A DNA stretch of 42,425 nucleotides from positions 2,506,073-2,548,497 of the forward strand of contig NZ_KE387023.1 of assembly GCF_000430045.1 (NCBI RefSeq), given 5' to 3'. The stretch comes from Calidithermus chliarophilus DSM 9957. Its GTDB lineage: Bacteria > Deinococcota > Deinococci > Deinococcales > Thermaceae. This document shows, piece by piece, positions 25,317-34,582 of the stretch. The translations under genes were made by a program, and so were the position numbers. Numbering within the stretch: position 1 is the stretch's first letter; the number at the start of each line of letters is the position of its first letter. The notes under the pieces are model-generated. The model saw only the letters and a program-made list of their open reading frames with translations, was not told where the DNA came from and made no database searches.

Positions 25317-25533
25317 GTCGATAGTCGATAGCTGGGCGCGGGTCGTACGTCCTGCGCCCGGCGTCGTACGCAAGACGCCAAACGCAAAACGCCAAACGCA
25401 AGACGCGAAACGCCCTTTCTTTACCCCCCTTAACAAGGGGGGCAGGGGGGGATAAACCCTCCCCGCGTGCGGGGAGGGTTGGGAGGGGTAAACCACGGGC
25501 TACAAGCTGACCGCTGACGGCTGATGGCTGAAA
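25317..25533 (+). repeat. Composite element, copy 2 (heptamers, element C, heptamers)
   Basis: Fourteen in-register heptamers (25317-25414) run from GTCGATA through GCTGGGC, GCGGGTC and GTACGTC to AAACGCC. Element C copy 2 follows (about 25424-25498), with the same CCCTCCCCGC-gt-GCGGGGAGGG hairpin (25457-25478). Then come GCTACAA, GCTGACC, GCTGACG, GCTGATG and GCTGAAA (25499-25533). It fills almost the whole gap between the BON-LysM and DUF58 genes and has the same order of parts as the copy at 19826-20051. Confidence 0.8.
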
Positions 25534-25550
25534 GATGCCAGATGCGGGGC

Positions 25551-26660
25551 TCAGGTCGGTTTGCTCAGGGTGGCGATGTTTTGGTTGCCGCGCAGGATGT
25601 GGACGCGGACGCCTTCGGCCTCGAGCAGGCTCTTCTTCTTCAGCAGGCGCAGCATGCCGTCGGTCTTGCCGAACACCGGGCGGCCGCCCTCGCCGGGGCG
25701 CAGGTAGAAGCCTTCGGGCAGGGCGATGAGGTGGACGCGGCTGGCCCGCGCTCGCGCCCGCAGCGCGCCCTCGATGACCTCGCTCGAGGCCTCCTGCGTC
25801 ACCAGGATGAGGTTGACGCCGGGGGGCGGGACGGGGACCGCGTGGGGCTCGGCTTCGGGGTCGGCCAGGGCCAGGGCTTGCAGCATCCGGGCGAGGTGGT
25901 CGGTGCCCCGGCCCAGCCCGACCTCGAGCCCCCCTACCGACAGCCCGAAGGCCAGCCCGTCGCGCTCGGCGGCGAGGAGCAGGCTGGTGGCGAGCGAGGC
26001 GGCGTGCTCGGCGTAGACCTCGCCCGGCTTGCCCTGCCCCTGCAGGTCGAGGTGCAGCCAGACCCCGCTGCTCTTGACCCTGGCGTACTCGCGCACCATG
26101 GGGCGGCCCTGGCGGGCGGTGGCCTTCCAGTGCAGCCGGTGCAGCGGGTCGCCCGGCGCGTACTCGCGCACCCCGGCGAAGCGGGAGGGGTCTTCGAGGC
26201 CCCCCGCCGCCTCGGGCCCGTCGGCCAGGAGGGTCAGGCGGAAGGCGGGGGAGTCGAGGGGGAAGGCCTCGGGGTAGGCCAGAACGCTCGAGCGCTCCTG
26301 CGGCAGGGACAGCTCGTGCTCGAGCAGCCCCAGCAGGTCCTTGACGAAGACCCGCACCCTCGGCAGCCGGTGTTCGCCCCGGTAGCGGGGGCTGTACTCC
26401 AGGGGCTCGCTGAAGCGGAACTCCCCCCACGCCAGGCCCCGCAGGCCGCCCGGCAGCAGCGAAAGCGAGCTCTGCCCCTCGCGCTCGAGGCGCACGTACA
26501 CCGGCAGCGGGCTGTGCAGGCAGAGCTCGAGGGCCCCCCGTCCCCTGCGCCGCGGGAACAGCCGGGGCTGATCGGCGCTCAGCCGCACCGTGCCCCGCAC
26601 CAGCCGGGGGCTGTAGAGCAGCCCGGCCAGCAGCAGGAGCGCGGTCACGAGCGCGAGCAT
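25551..26660 (-). CDS. DUF58 domain protein
   Basis: A 369-aa membrane-anchored protein. The N-terminal helix (1-20) is followed by a beta region and the DUF58 signature at 161-192, recognisable from VREYAPGDPLHRLHWKATAR and GRPMVREYA. A vWA-like fold follows in this family. DUF58 proteins are nearly always encoded with MoxR ATPases and are thought to act with them in assembly or insertion of partner complexes. Here a PIG-L gene lies between the two. The ribosome site is weak; the start is placed at the first ATG, 22 bp after the PIG-L stop. Confidence 0.88.
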   Translation of the reverse strand: MLALVTALLLLAGLLYSPRLVRGTVRLSADQPRLFPRRRGRGALELCLHSPLPVYVRLEREGQSSLSLLPGGLRGLAWGEFRFSEPLEYSPRYRGEHRLPRVRVFVKDLLGLLEHELSLPQERSSVLAYPEAFPLDSPAFRLTLLADGPEAAGGLEDPSRFAGVREYAPGDPLHRLHWKATARQGRPMVREYARVKSSGVWLHLDLQGQGKPGEVYAEHAASLATSLLLAAERDGLAFGLSVGGLEVGLGRGTDHLARMLQALALADPEAEPHAVPVPPPGVNLILVTQEASSEVIEGALRARARASRVHLIALPEGFYLRPGEGGRPVFGKTDGMLRLLKKKSLLEAEGVRVHILRGNQNIATLSKPT

Positions 26661-26682
26661 TTCCGGTCCGCCCTGCGCCCCC

Positions 26683-27489
26683 TCACTCCAACCCCTCGAA
26701 CAGGTCCTCCATCGGCCAGCGCGGGATGGGCCCCCGCGCCGCCCCCAGCGCGTAGTGCTCGTGGGTTTGAATTTCGCGCATCAGGGCGACGAACTCGGGG
26801 TCCGGGGGATTGGAGACGGAGGCGAACTGCGAGACGTGGGCGCGGTTGGCCTGCCACTTGCGCTCGAGGTAGGGCTCCACGTTGAGCCGCACGGCGACGA
26901 GCCGGGGGTCCACGCCGAAGACCTTGGGGTCGTTCTCGCCCAGGAGGTTGGCGAAGCGCTCGCTCTGGCGCATGCGTTCTAAGCTCGCCAGCGGCAACAC
27001 CCCGTAGAACAGGCGCTGGGGCGGGTTGGGCAGGTGGCTGCTGGAGAAGAAGGCGGCGGTGGTGGCCCGCTGCACCACCAGGTGATCGACGTGGCCGTAG
27101 CCGCCGTGGGGGTCGAAGGTGAGGATCACCTGCGGCTCGACCCGGGCGATCACCTCGCGAACGCGGGCTTCGACCTCGAGCCAGCCCGCGTTCATCAGGG
27201 CCAGCGGGTTGTCCTGCTGCACGCGCTCCTTGCGCCCCGAGTCGTGAAAGCCCAGGAACACCGGGGGCTCGATGCCCAGGATCTCGCAGGCCTTGCGCAG
27301 CTCCTGCTCGCGCAGGGCGCCGAGGTCCTTAACCTGGCCTAAGCTGGCGTCCTTGACCTGTCCGGCCTCGCCGCGGGTGGCGCAGGCCAGCACCACGCGG
27401 TAGCCCTTGGCCGCGTAGTGGGCGAGCGCGCCGCCGCTGAAGCCTTCGTCGTCGGGGTGGGCGTAGACCGCCAGGAGGGTTTTGGGCAT
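26683..27489 (-). CDS. PIG-L family deacetylase, BshB1-like
   Basis: A 268-aa zinc-dependent N-deacetylase of the PIG-L/LmbE family. Zinc ligands and catalytic Asp are in AHPDDE (10-15) and HVDH (133-136, GGYGHVDH). The family includes BshB, which deacetylates GlcNAc-malate in bacillithiol synthesis; bacillithiol is made in Deinococcus-Thermus, so that role is plausible but not proven, and sugar or lipid deacetylation is possible. A short internal duplication GQVKD..GQVKD occurs at residues 43-55. It sits 13 bp after the MoxR gene in the same operon. Confidence 0.85.
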   Translation of the reverse strand: MPKTLLAVYAHPDDEGFSGGALAHYAAKGYRVVLACATRGEAGQVKDASLGQVKDLGALREQELRKACEILGIEPPVFLGFHDSGRKERVQQDNPLALMNAGWLEVEARVREVIARVEPQVILTFDPHGGYGHVDHLVVQRATTAAFFSSSHLPNPPQRLFYGVLPLASLERMRQSERFANLLGENDPKVFGVDPRLVAVRLNVEPYLERKWQANRAHVSQFASVSNPPDPEFVALMREIQTHEHYALGAARGPIPRWPMEDLFEGLE

Positions 27490-27502
27490 GGGCTCACCTC
27501 GC

Positions 27503-28432
27503 TCAGGACTCTACCGGCACCGGCACCCGCTCGAGGATGACGTGCAACACGCTCTCGGGGGTGAGGCCCTCGAGCCGCGCCTCGTAGGAGAGGATCAGGC
27601 GGTGGCCCAGCACCGGGAAAACCGCGTCCTTGAGGTCGTCGGGGATCACGTAGTCGCGGCCCTCGAGCGCGGCCAGGGCCTGGGCGAAGCGCTCCAGCGC
27701 CAGCGCCGCGCGGGGGCTCGCGCCCAGCACCACGCCCTGCGCCTTGCGGGTGGCGGCCACGACCTCGAGCAGGTAGTCCTCCATCTCCGGGCTCACCCGC
27801 ACCTTGCGCACGGCGCGCTGGGCCTCGAGCACGGCCTCGGCGGTGGTGACGGGCCTCAGCTCGTCGAGCGGGCTGGCCTGCCGCATGCGCCGCAGCATCT
27901 CCCGCTCGCTCTCGCCCTCGGGGTAGCCCAGCCGGACGCGGGCGGTGAAGCGGTCGAGCTGCGCCTCGGGCAGGCGGTAGGTGCCCTCCTGCTCGATGGG
28001 GTTCTGGGTGGCGATGACCAGGAAGGGCCTGGGCAGCGGGTGGGTGTGGCCCTCGAGCGTCACCTGCCCCTCGGCCATGGCCTCCAGCAATGCCGACTGG
28101 GTCTTGGGGGTGGCGCGGTTGAGCTCGTCGGCCAGCAGCAGCCCGGTGAAGAGGGGGCCGCTGCGGAACTCGAACTCGCCCTGCCGGAACACGTAGACGC
28201 CGGTGAGGTCGGAGGGGAGCAGGTCGGGGGTGAACTGCACGCGGCGGAACTCGAGGCCCAGGCTCTTCGCCAGCGCCCGCGCCAGCGTGGTCTTGCCGGT
28301 GCCCGGCACGTCCTCCAGCAGCACGTGCCCGCCGGTGAGCAGCGTGGCCACCACCCGCCGCACCTCCTCGTGCTTGCCCACGATGACCTGCTCGACGTTC
28401 GAGCTGAGTTTGTGAAACCAAGTCTGGATCAT
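27503..28432 (-). CDS. MoxR-family AAA+ ATPase
   Basis: A 309-aa AAA+ ATPase. Walker A is in EDVPGTGKTTLARAL (about 40-54), Walker B is LLLADELNRA (98-107), and 'ATQNPIEQEGTYRLPEAQLD' holds sensor 1 and the family-specific segment. The C-terminal lid follows. MoxR proteins act as chaperones for metal-cofactor or vWA-domain partners; the DUF58 protein in the same operon is the expected partner. The ATG overlaps the stop of the DUF4129 gene by 4 bp (ATGA). Confidence 0.94.
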   Translation of the reverse strand: MIQTWFHKLSSNVEQVIVGKHEEVRRVVATLLTGGHVLLEDVPGTGKTTLARALAKSLGLEFRRVQFTPDLLPSDLTGVYVFRQGEFEFRSGPLFTGLLLADELNRATPKTQSALLEAMAEGQVTLEGHTHPLPRPFLVIATQNPIEQEGTYRLPEAQLDRFTARVRLGYPEGESEREMLRRMRQASPLDELRPVTTAEAVLEAQRAVRKVRVSPEMEDYLLEVVAATRKAQGVVLGASPRAALALERFAQALAALEGRDYVIPDDLKDAVFPVLGHRLILSYEARLEGLTPESVLHVILERVPVPVES

Positions 28433-29847
28433 GCTTTTTCCCTTTGCTGATCGCCCGTGGCGTCCAGGGTATAGCTGAAAGCGTCAGGCACCAACTCGGC
28501 CAGTCGCTCCGCCCGTTCGGCCTGGGCCTCGTCGGCGTAACCACCGTAGCGTACCGGTTCGTAGAGCCCGGTCAGTTCGTGAAGCTCGGCATGCACGGCC
28601 GGGCTATGCTTCCCTAACCGCGTGGCGTATTCGCGGGGGCTTTCGTACACGGTGCGGGGGTAGCCCCGCTGCTCCATCAGCCGCAGGAACTGCTGGTAAG
28701 CCCGGCGGATGCGGCTCGCCGACGCCGCTTTTTCCCCCTCACCCCGGCGGGGTGAAGCTTCAGGGGGATGCGACGGCTCCTTCTTAAGTTGCCTCGCGAG
28801 GCTCCAGGCAACGGCCGACAGAACGACGACCGCCGCGAGTGCGGCGAGCAGGCCCACCACTGCGGATGCGTCCAGGACGGGGAGCGCTGAACTGCCTCCC
28901 GGAGCTACCGTCTGATCGGCGCTCCCTCCCGGCGCTCGAGGAAGCGCGGTGACCGGACCCTCCGCCGCACCGGCGTCCCCCCGGCTCAGTTGGAACCAGG
29001 CGAGAAGCATGCCCAGCCCGAACGACGCTACGAGCAGGGGCATCAAGTGCCCACGAAGTAGTGGTTGTCCTCTCGCCCGGGCCCGGACCGCCAGCACGAA
29101 GGCGATGCCCAGGACCAGCACGGCTAGGGCCAGCGTGACTTGGATGAAAATGTCGAGCAGCGGGAGCGGGTTCGTCTGGGTGGAAACGGCGCGTGCCCGC
29201 TTGCTCGAGGCGAGGTTCCCGCCTTCCGGAAGGCCGGGCTCGCTACGGGGCTCGGCAGGGGCAGGGGGCTTCACGGCGTGAGCGCCAGGCTCCGCGACCT
29301 TGCTTGGCGGAGGGCTATCCGTGGCTATGCCCAGCGGGGCCAGGGAGGCGCCAGCAGCCAACACCACGGCGGCGGCCAACAGCCCGGCCGGTGCCTTAGG
29401 GGTCGTGACCCAGCGCCTGCCCAACTGCCCCGAAAGGCTCGCTTCTCTCGTCAGCGTCCACAGCGATTGAATGAGGAGGACTATGCCCAGCAGGTAGCCC
29501 TCCGGCCGCAAGGCGATGAGGGGCAGCAGGTACAGCACCGGAAACCTTGCGCCTCGAGACGCCGACGAGACCGTAAGGCTCAGAAGGAGCAACCCGAACG
29601 ACACCAACCCCCAGGCACCGAAGGCCGCCAGGAGTGACTCTTGCGTAGCCTCGACCCCGAGAAAGTGATACAGCCCGGGCAGCGAGGAAAACCAGGCGAA
29701 GCCTTCCCTATAGTGGGACCGCCATAACGCCCAAAACAAAATCACGCCGCAAACCAATCCCGGCCAGCTTTCCTTTGGTAATGCCAGGAAGGAGAAGATC
29801 AGTACCAAAGCCCACTGTGCCTGCACCATCACTGGCTGAAAACGCAT
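28429..29847 (-). CDS. Multi-pass membrane protein with C-terminal DUF4129
   Basis: A 472-aa membrane protein with helices clustered in residues 10-150, one near 235-260 and another near 340-370. Proline- and Ser/Gly-rich linkers lie between them. The cytoplasmic C-terminus (about 390-470) resembles DUF4129, with 'AYQQFLRLMEQRGYPRT', 'SPREYATRLG' and 'ELTGLYEPVRYGG'. In many bacteria DUF4129 is fused or linked to a transglutaminase-like protein in MoxR/DUF58 operons; no transglutaminase domain is visible here. ATG 29847 has GAGGT about 8 nt upstream (a TTG at 29850 is also open). It is the first gene of the operon, behind an A/T-rich divergent promoter region. Confidence 0.8.
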   Translation of the reverse strand: MRFQPVMVQAQWALVLIFSFLALPKESWPGLVCGVILFWALWRSHYREGFAWFSSLPGLYHFLGVEATQESLLAAFGAWGLVSFGLLLLSLTVSSASRGARFPVLYLLPLIALRPEGYLLGIVLLIQSLWTLTREASLSGQLGRRWVTTPKAPAGLLAAAVVLAAGASLAPLGIATDSPPPSKVAEPGAHAVKPPAPAEPRSEPGLPEGGNLASSKRARAVSTQTNPLPLLDIFIQVTLALAVLVLGIAFVLAVRARARGQPLLRGHLMPLLVASFGLGMLLAWFQLSRGDAGAAEGPVTALPRAPGGSADQTVAPGGSSALPVLDASAVVGLLAALAAVVVLSAVAWSLARQLKKEPSHPPEASPRRGEGEKAASASRIRRAYQQFLRLMEQRGYPRTVYESPREYATRLGKHSPAVHAELHELTGLYEPVRYGGYADEAQAERAERLAELVPDAFSYTLDATGDQQREKA

Positions 29848-29871
29848 CAAGCTAACCTCATTCCTGGGATA

Positions 29872-29970
29872 TTGACGAAATATTTATACATAATATAACC
29901 TAATAACAACCTAGCCGTGTAACAGCTCTAACACCTGTGCACCATAACCTACGCGATGTTCGCGCGCTAG
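29872..29970 (+). promoter_or_regulatory. Promoter and leader of the 45-aa peptide gene
   Basis: TTGACG (29872-29877) and TATAAC (29894-29899), spacer 16 bp, predict a start near 29906 and a leader of about 80 nt. The leader holds a tiny ORF ATG-TTC-GCG-CGC-TAG (29956-29970) directly before the AGGAGGT ribosome site. On the other strand the same A/T-rich stretch offers TTGTTA-17-TAAATA for the DUF4129 operon. Confidence 0.6.
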
Positions 29971-29987
29971 GTCAGGAGGTCAGGCTC

Positions 29988-30125
29988 ATGGTTAGAAGGT
30001 CTAAGTTCATACTCGCGGCGCTCTTCCTGATAAGCCTCGGCGCCATGCCTGCGGTAAACGCTTCGGCGACCCCTGACAACGGCTGCGGGACGACGGTACA
30101 CGACTGCCCATACACACAAATGTAA
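29988..30125 (+). CDS. 45-aa putative secreted peptide
   Basis: A very small gene with the marks of an exported peptide. It has a basic start (MVRRSK), a hydrophobic core (FILAALFLISLGAM) and a signal-peptidase-like site near AVNA-SA. The mature tail would be about 20 residues, SATPDNGCGTTVHDCPYTQM, with two cysteines seven residues apart that could form a disulfide. AGGAGGT lies 8 nt before ATG, a consensus-like promoter lies upstream, and a strong hairpin terminator follows, so it looks like a complete single-gene unit. I do not recognise the family. A signalling peptide, bacteriocin-like product or envelope peptide are possible. Confidence 0.68.
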   Translation: MVRRSKFILAALFLISLGAMPAVNASATPDNGCGTTVHDCPYTQM

Positions 30126-30172
30126 GTGAATTCGCGATGCTGGAATAGGTTCCCTTCCTGGCTTTCGCCTTA

Positions 30173-30235
30173 CACCCCGGTTGGTTTGCCTGGCGAGCAA
30201 GCTGGTCAGCCAACCGGGGTGATTTCGTTCTTCTA
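30173..30235 (+). terminator. Long-stem terminator after the peptide gene
   Basis: CACCCCGGTTGG (30173-30184) pairs perfectly with CCAACCGGGGTG (30210-30221) across a 25-nt loop, followed by the T-rich ATTTCGTTCTTCT. It lies 47 nt after the peptide stop codon. Confidence 0.65.
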
Positions 30236-30307
30236 CGCTTGCCCTTCCTGACGCGGTTATTGGCGACTTCCGCAAGAGGTCTATCGGGCAGGGCCACGAA
30301 TTCGTTT

Positions 30308-30712
30308 TCAGCTCCCGGCCTGCCGCGCGTAGTTCCTCAGAAACATCCCGGCCGCCCTACGCATCCCGAAGCGCTCGTAGAAGGGGGCCAGCTCGGGCTC
30401 GCACAGCAGGTCGGCCATGTAGAAGCCCTCGAGCTGTTCGAGCATCCGCCGCATCAGCTCGCTCCCGACGCCGCGGCCCTGGTAGGGCGGGAGCACCTCG
30501 AGCAGGGGAATGTACGCGCTGAGCACGCCGTCGCTGATGGCGTTGACGAACCCCACGACCCTTTCGCCGTCCAGCGCCAGCACCACGTGGCTGCTGCCCT
30601 TCAGGATTCGCAGGTGGGTCTGGGGCGAGGGCGGGTTGGGCCAGCCGACGAAAAAGCCTTCCAACTGCTCGGGGGTGATGCCCTCGAGGCTCGAGGTGTA
30701 GATCAGGTCCAC
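30308..30712 (-). CDS. GNAT-family N-acetyltransferase
   Basis: A 134-aa acetyltransferase of the GNAT superfamily. The acetyl-CoA-binding motif A is 'LEVLPPYQGRGVGSELMRRM' (71-90), and the C-terminal 'ELAPFYERFGMRRAAGMFLR' is the usual beta-alpha end of the fold. The substrate is unknown. GTG 30712 is chosen because AGGAGG lies 6 nt upstream; the open frame continues much further but would run through the neighbouring gene. It is divergent from the Uma2 gene. Confidence 0.88.
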   Translation of the reverse strand: MDLIYTSSLEGITPEQLEGFFVGWPNPPSPQTHLRILKGSSHVVLALDGERVVGFVNAISDGVLSAYIPLLEVLPPYQGRGVGSELMRRMLEQLEGFYMADLLCEPELAPFYERFGMRRAAGMFLRNYARQAGS

Positions 30713-30817
30713 GCGTGCCCTCCTGCCAATAGCCAAGCTCGATCCTTCAAGCCGATCGCCAGCGCCCGTGCAAGAATCAGCGAATTTTCCCAAGAAGCAT
30801 GGCCCGATTGTACCTGC

Positions 30818-30823
30818 TACACT
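30818..30823 (+). promoter_or_regulatory. -10 box of a leaderless Uma2 gene
   Basis: TACACT ends 6 nt before the ATG at 30830, the same geometry as at 3836 and 33785. No good -35 is visible. Confidence 0.5.
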
Positions 30824-30829
30824 CGAGGC

Positions 30830-31378
30830 ATGTCGGCCCGGCCTCTGCCCCCGAACCTCAGCCCGGAGGAGTACCTCGCGCTCGAGGAGAAATCTCCCGT
30901 CCGGCACGAGTATGTGGACGGTATCGTCTACGAAATGCCGGGTGAGTCCAAAGAACACAACGAGGTTGCCGGGAACATCTACACCGCGCTGCGCCCCGTG
31001 GCGCGTTCGCGGGGTTGCTGGGTCGCCTTCGAGGGCGTCAAGCTCTGGATTCCCCAGCTCCACCGTTACTACTACCCCGACGTGATGGTGCTGTGCGACC
31101 CGGCAGAAACCCAGAGCCACATTTTCCAGCGCCCGTGCTTCATCGCCGAGGTGACCTCGCCCACCACCGAGGCCACCGACCGGCGCGAAAAGCTTCAGGC
31201 CTACCGGAGCATCGAAAGCCTGTCCACCTACCTCATCGTTGACCCTGAGGCCCGCTGCGTGGACGTGTTCCACCGGGCTTCCGCGGGGTGGCAAACCCTG
31301 CGCCTCGAGACAGGCTCGGTGGACGTGCCTTGCCTGGGGTTCTCGCTCCCGCTCGAGGCCATATTCGAGGGCCTTTAG
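30830..31378 (+). CDS. Uma2 family (DUF820) putative endonuclease
   Basis: A 182-aa protein of the Uma2 family, which has a PD-(D/E)XK nuclease-like core. The N-terminus has LSPEEYLALEEKSPVRHEYV and 'GIVYEMPG', the core has 'YYYPDVMVLCD' and 'CFIAEVTSPTTEATDRREKL', and the C-terminus has 'YLIVDPEARCVDVFHR'. Asp of PDV and Glu of AEVTS are the predicted metal ligands. These genes are abundant in cyanobacteria, Chloroflexi and Thermaceae; their biological role is not settled. No ribosome site is present, in keeping with a leaderless mRNA. Confidence 0.9.
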   Translation: MSARPLPPNLSPEEYLALEEKSPVRHEYVDGIVYEMPGESKEHNEVAGNIYTALRPVARSRGCWVAFEGVKLWIPQLHRYYYPDVMVLCDPAETQSHIFQRPCFIAEVTSPTTEATDRREKLQAYRSIESLSTYLIVDPEARCVDVFHRASAGWQTLRLETGSVDVPCLGFSLPLEAIFEGL

Positions 31379-31430
31379 GGTCCGGCCTCGGGCGGGTAGC
31401 CCCCGAACGATAGCCGTCAGCCAGCCGTGC

Positions 31431-32015
31431 TCAGCCCTTATCCCACCAGACGACGACCACCGTCGCGGGGAGGTTCTCGGTGCGCCCGGCGGGTTCCCCG
31501 AGCTTTTTCCTGAGCCAGGCGAGCTTTTTCTCGATGGCCTCGAGGGAAGGCCCGTAAAAGCCCAGGATCAGCCGGCTTGCCGTAGCCCCCAGAGCTTCGT
31601 CCAGATAACGCTGGGCCCAGGGCTGCTCGAACTCGAGGTCGTCCCAGACGTTCCAGTAGACGAAGTCGAACCGGGTGGGCAGGGCGTAGTCGCTCAACCG
31701 CCTCAGCTCTCCGAGCCCGATGGGGGCGAGATGGCTGGCGTACTCGGGCAGCAACCCGCGCGCCGCGTCGAGCCGCTGCGGGTCGGGGTCTATCCCGTAG
31801 GGGACAAGCGGATGGGGGCTCCAATCCAGCAGGCACCGCAGCAGGAGGCCGTTCGCGCAACCGACGTCCAGAAGGGTGCCCGGGTGATGGATGGCCTTGG
31901 CGATCAGGCGACGTTGCCCCTCCCAGTCCGACAAGGTAGAACCCATCAAACAGCTGCCCTCGAGCAGTTCGCGCTCCCTATCCGGGTCAGCAAACAGGCG
32001 TTTTAGAGATTCCAC
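31431..32015 (-). CDS. SAM-dependent methyltransferase
   Basis: A 194-aa class I methyltransferase with motif I LLDVGCANG (48-56), an acidic ribose-binding position in YGIDPDPQRL, and 'FDFVYWNVWDDLEF' in the motif IV region. The substrate is unknown. I use GTG 32015, 5 bp after the malate synthase stop, which would couple the two genes; an in-frame ATG at 31946 would remove the first 23 residues and is possible. Neither start has a strong ribosome site. Confidence 0.78.
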   Translation of the reverse strand: MESLKRLFADPDRERELLEGSCLMGSTLSDWEGQRRLIAKAIHHPGTLLDVGCANGLLLRCLLDWSPHPLVPYGIDPDPQRLDAARGLLPEYASHLAPIGLGELRRLSDYALPTRFDFVYWNVWDDLEFEQPWAQRYLDEALGATASRLILGFYGPSLEAIEKKLAWLRKKLGEPAGRTENLPATVVVVWWDKG

Positions 32016-32020
32016 GGAGT

Positions 32021-33610
<1,590 letters not shown>

Positions 33611-33697
33611 GGGGGCTCCTTTGCTGGGGGTGCGGATGGCGGATGGCGTATCGCCAGGCGGCGACCGGCCAAGCGCTATCCGCGCTTCATGTTCATG

Positions 33698-33778
33698 AGC
33701 CTAGCTTTCAGGTCGTTGTTTGTCAATGTATGAACAGATTTTGCGTGTATTGAAAAATACCCGGCCCTCGAGTAAGCT
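33698..33778. promoter_or_regulatory. Divergent aceB/IclR promoter region
   Basis: On the minus strand TTGACA (33721-33726) and TAGGCT (33698-33703), 17-bp spacer, serve aceB. On the plus strand TTGAAA (33750-33755) and TAAGCT (33773-33778), also 17 bp, serve the regulator, whose ATG is 6 nt after the -10. The dyad GTATT-gaaa-AATAC (33747-33760) overlaps the regulator's -35 and is a candidate IclR-family operator. Confidence 0.75.
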
Positions 33779-33784
33779 GGCCGT

Positions 33785-34582
33785 ATGGAGAACAAACGCC
33801 GACCCGGGCGCACCCGCAGCACCGAGGTGGGGGAGGTGCGCACGCTCGAGCGCGGTCTGCACCTGCTCGAGGCCCTCTCCGAGGCCGAGACCCTCTCCCT
33901 CTCCGAGCTCGCCCGGCGCACCGAGCTCTCGCCCAGCACCGCCTACCGGCTGCTCGAGACCCTCCGCAAGCGGGGCTTCGCCGACTGGGACGAGGACCGG
34001 GGCCTGTGGAAGGTGGGGCTGCGGGCCTACCAGGTGGGTTCGGCCTTCCTGACCCGGGGCGGGCTGGTGGACGCCGCCATGCCCGAGATGGAAAAGCTAG
34101 TGGACGAGCTCAACGAGACCGTCAACCTGGCCGTACTCGACGGCAACGAGGCGGTCTATATCGCCCAGGTCGAGGGGCGGCAGCTCATCCGCATGTTCAC
34201 CCGCATCGGGGCGCGGGCGCCGCTGTACTGCACCGGGGTGGGCAAGGCCCTGCTGATGGGCCACAGCGAGGCCGAGACCCGGCGCATGCTGGGGGCCGGG
34301 CCCTTCAGGGCCTTCACCGACAAGACCCTCACCAGCCCCGAAGCCTTCCTCAGCGCGATCGGCGAGGCGCAAAAGCGCGGCTTCGCCCTCGACAACGAGG
34401 AGCGCGAGGAGGGGGTGCGCTGCATCGCCGCGCCGGTGCGGGACAACCGCGGCAAGGTGGTGGCCTCCATGTCGCTCTCCGCCCCCGCCAGCCGTGTGCC
34501 CGACGAGCGCCTGGATGGCCTGGGCCAGCGGGTGCGCCGCGCCGCCGACGCGGTCTCCGCCCGCCTGGGCTGGGCGGGCTAG
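33785..34582 (+). CDS. IclR-family transcriptional regulator
   Basis: A 265-aa regulator. The N-terminal winged helix-turn-helix (about 17-75) contains 'LHLLEALSEAETLSLSELAR' and 'LSPSTAYRLLETLRKRGF'. The effector domain contains 'AVLDGNEAVYIAQVEGRQLI', 'PLYCTGVGKALL' and 'GFALDNEEREEGVRCIAAPV' (ligand pocket residues include the late Cys). It is divergent from malate synthase, so it probably senses glyoxylate, pyruvate or a related acid and controls aceB and itself. The mRNA is likely leaderless. The stop codon overlaps that of the convergent peptidase-like gene within one CTAG. Confidence 0.94.
   Translation: MENKRRPGRTRSTEVGEVRTLERGLHLLEALSEAETLSLSELARRTELSPSTAYRLLETLRKRGFADWDEDRGLWKVGLRAYQVGSAFLTRGGLVDAAMPEMEKLVDELNETVNLAVLDGNEAVYIAQVEGRQLIRMFTRIGARAPLYCTGVGKALLMGHSEAETRRMLGAGPFRAFTDKTLTSPEAFLSAIGEAQKRGFALDNEEREEGVRCIAAPVRDNRGKVVASMSLSAPASRVPDERLDGLGQRVRRAADAVSARLGWAG

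Noticed and set aside
29937-29987. Longer start for the secreted peptide (MHHNLRDV..)
   Set aside because: It would put 17 polar residues before the signal peptide and lacks a ribosome site; ATG 29988 has AGGAGGT.
30308-31294. 328-codon frame extending the GNAT protein
   Set aside because: It runs antisense through the Uma2 gene; GTG 30712 with AGGAGG gives a normal GNAT length.
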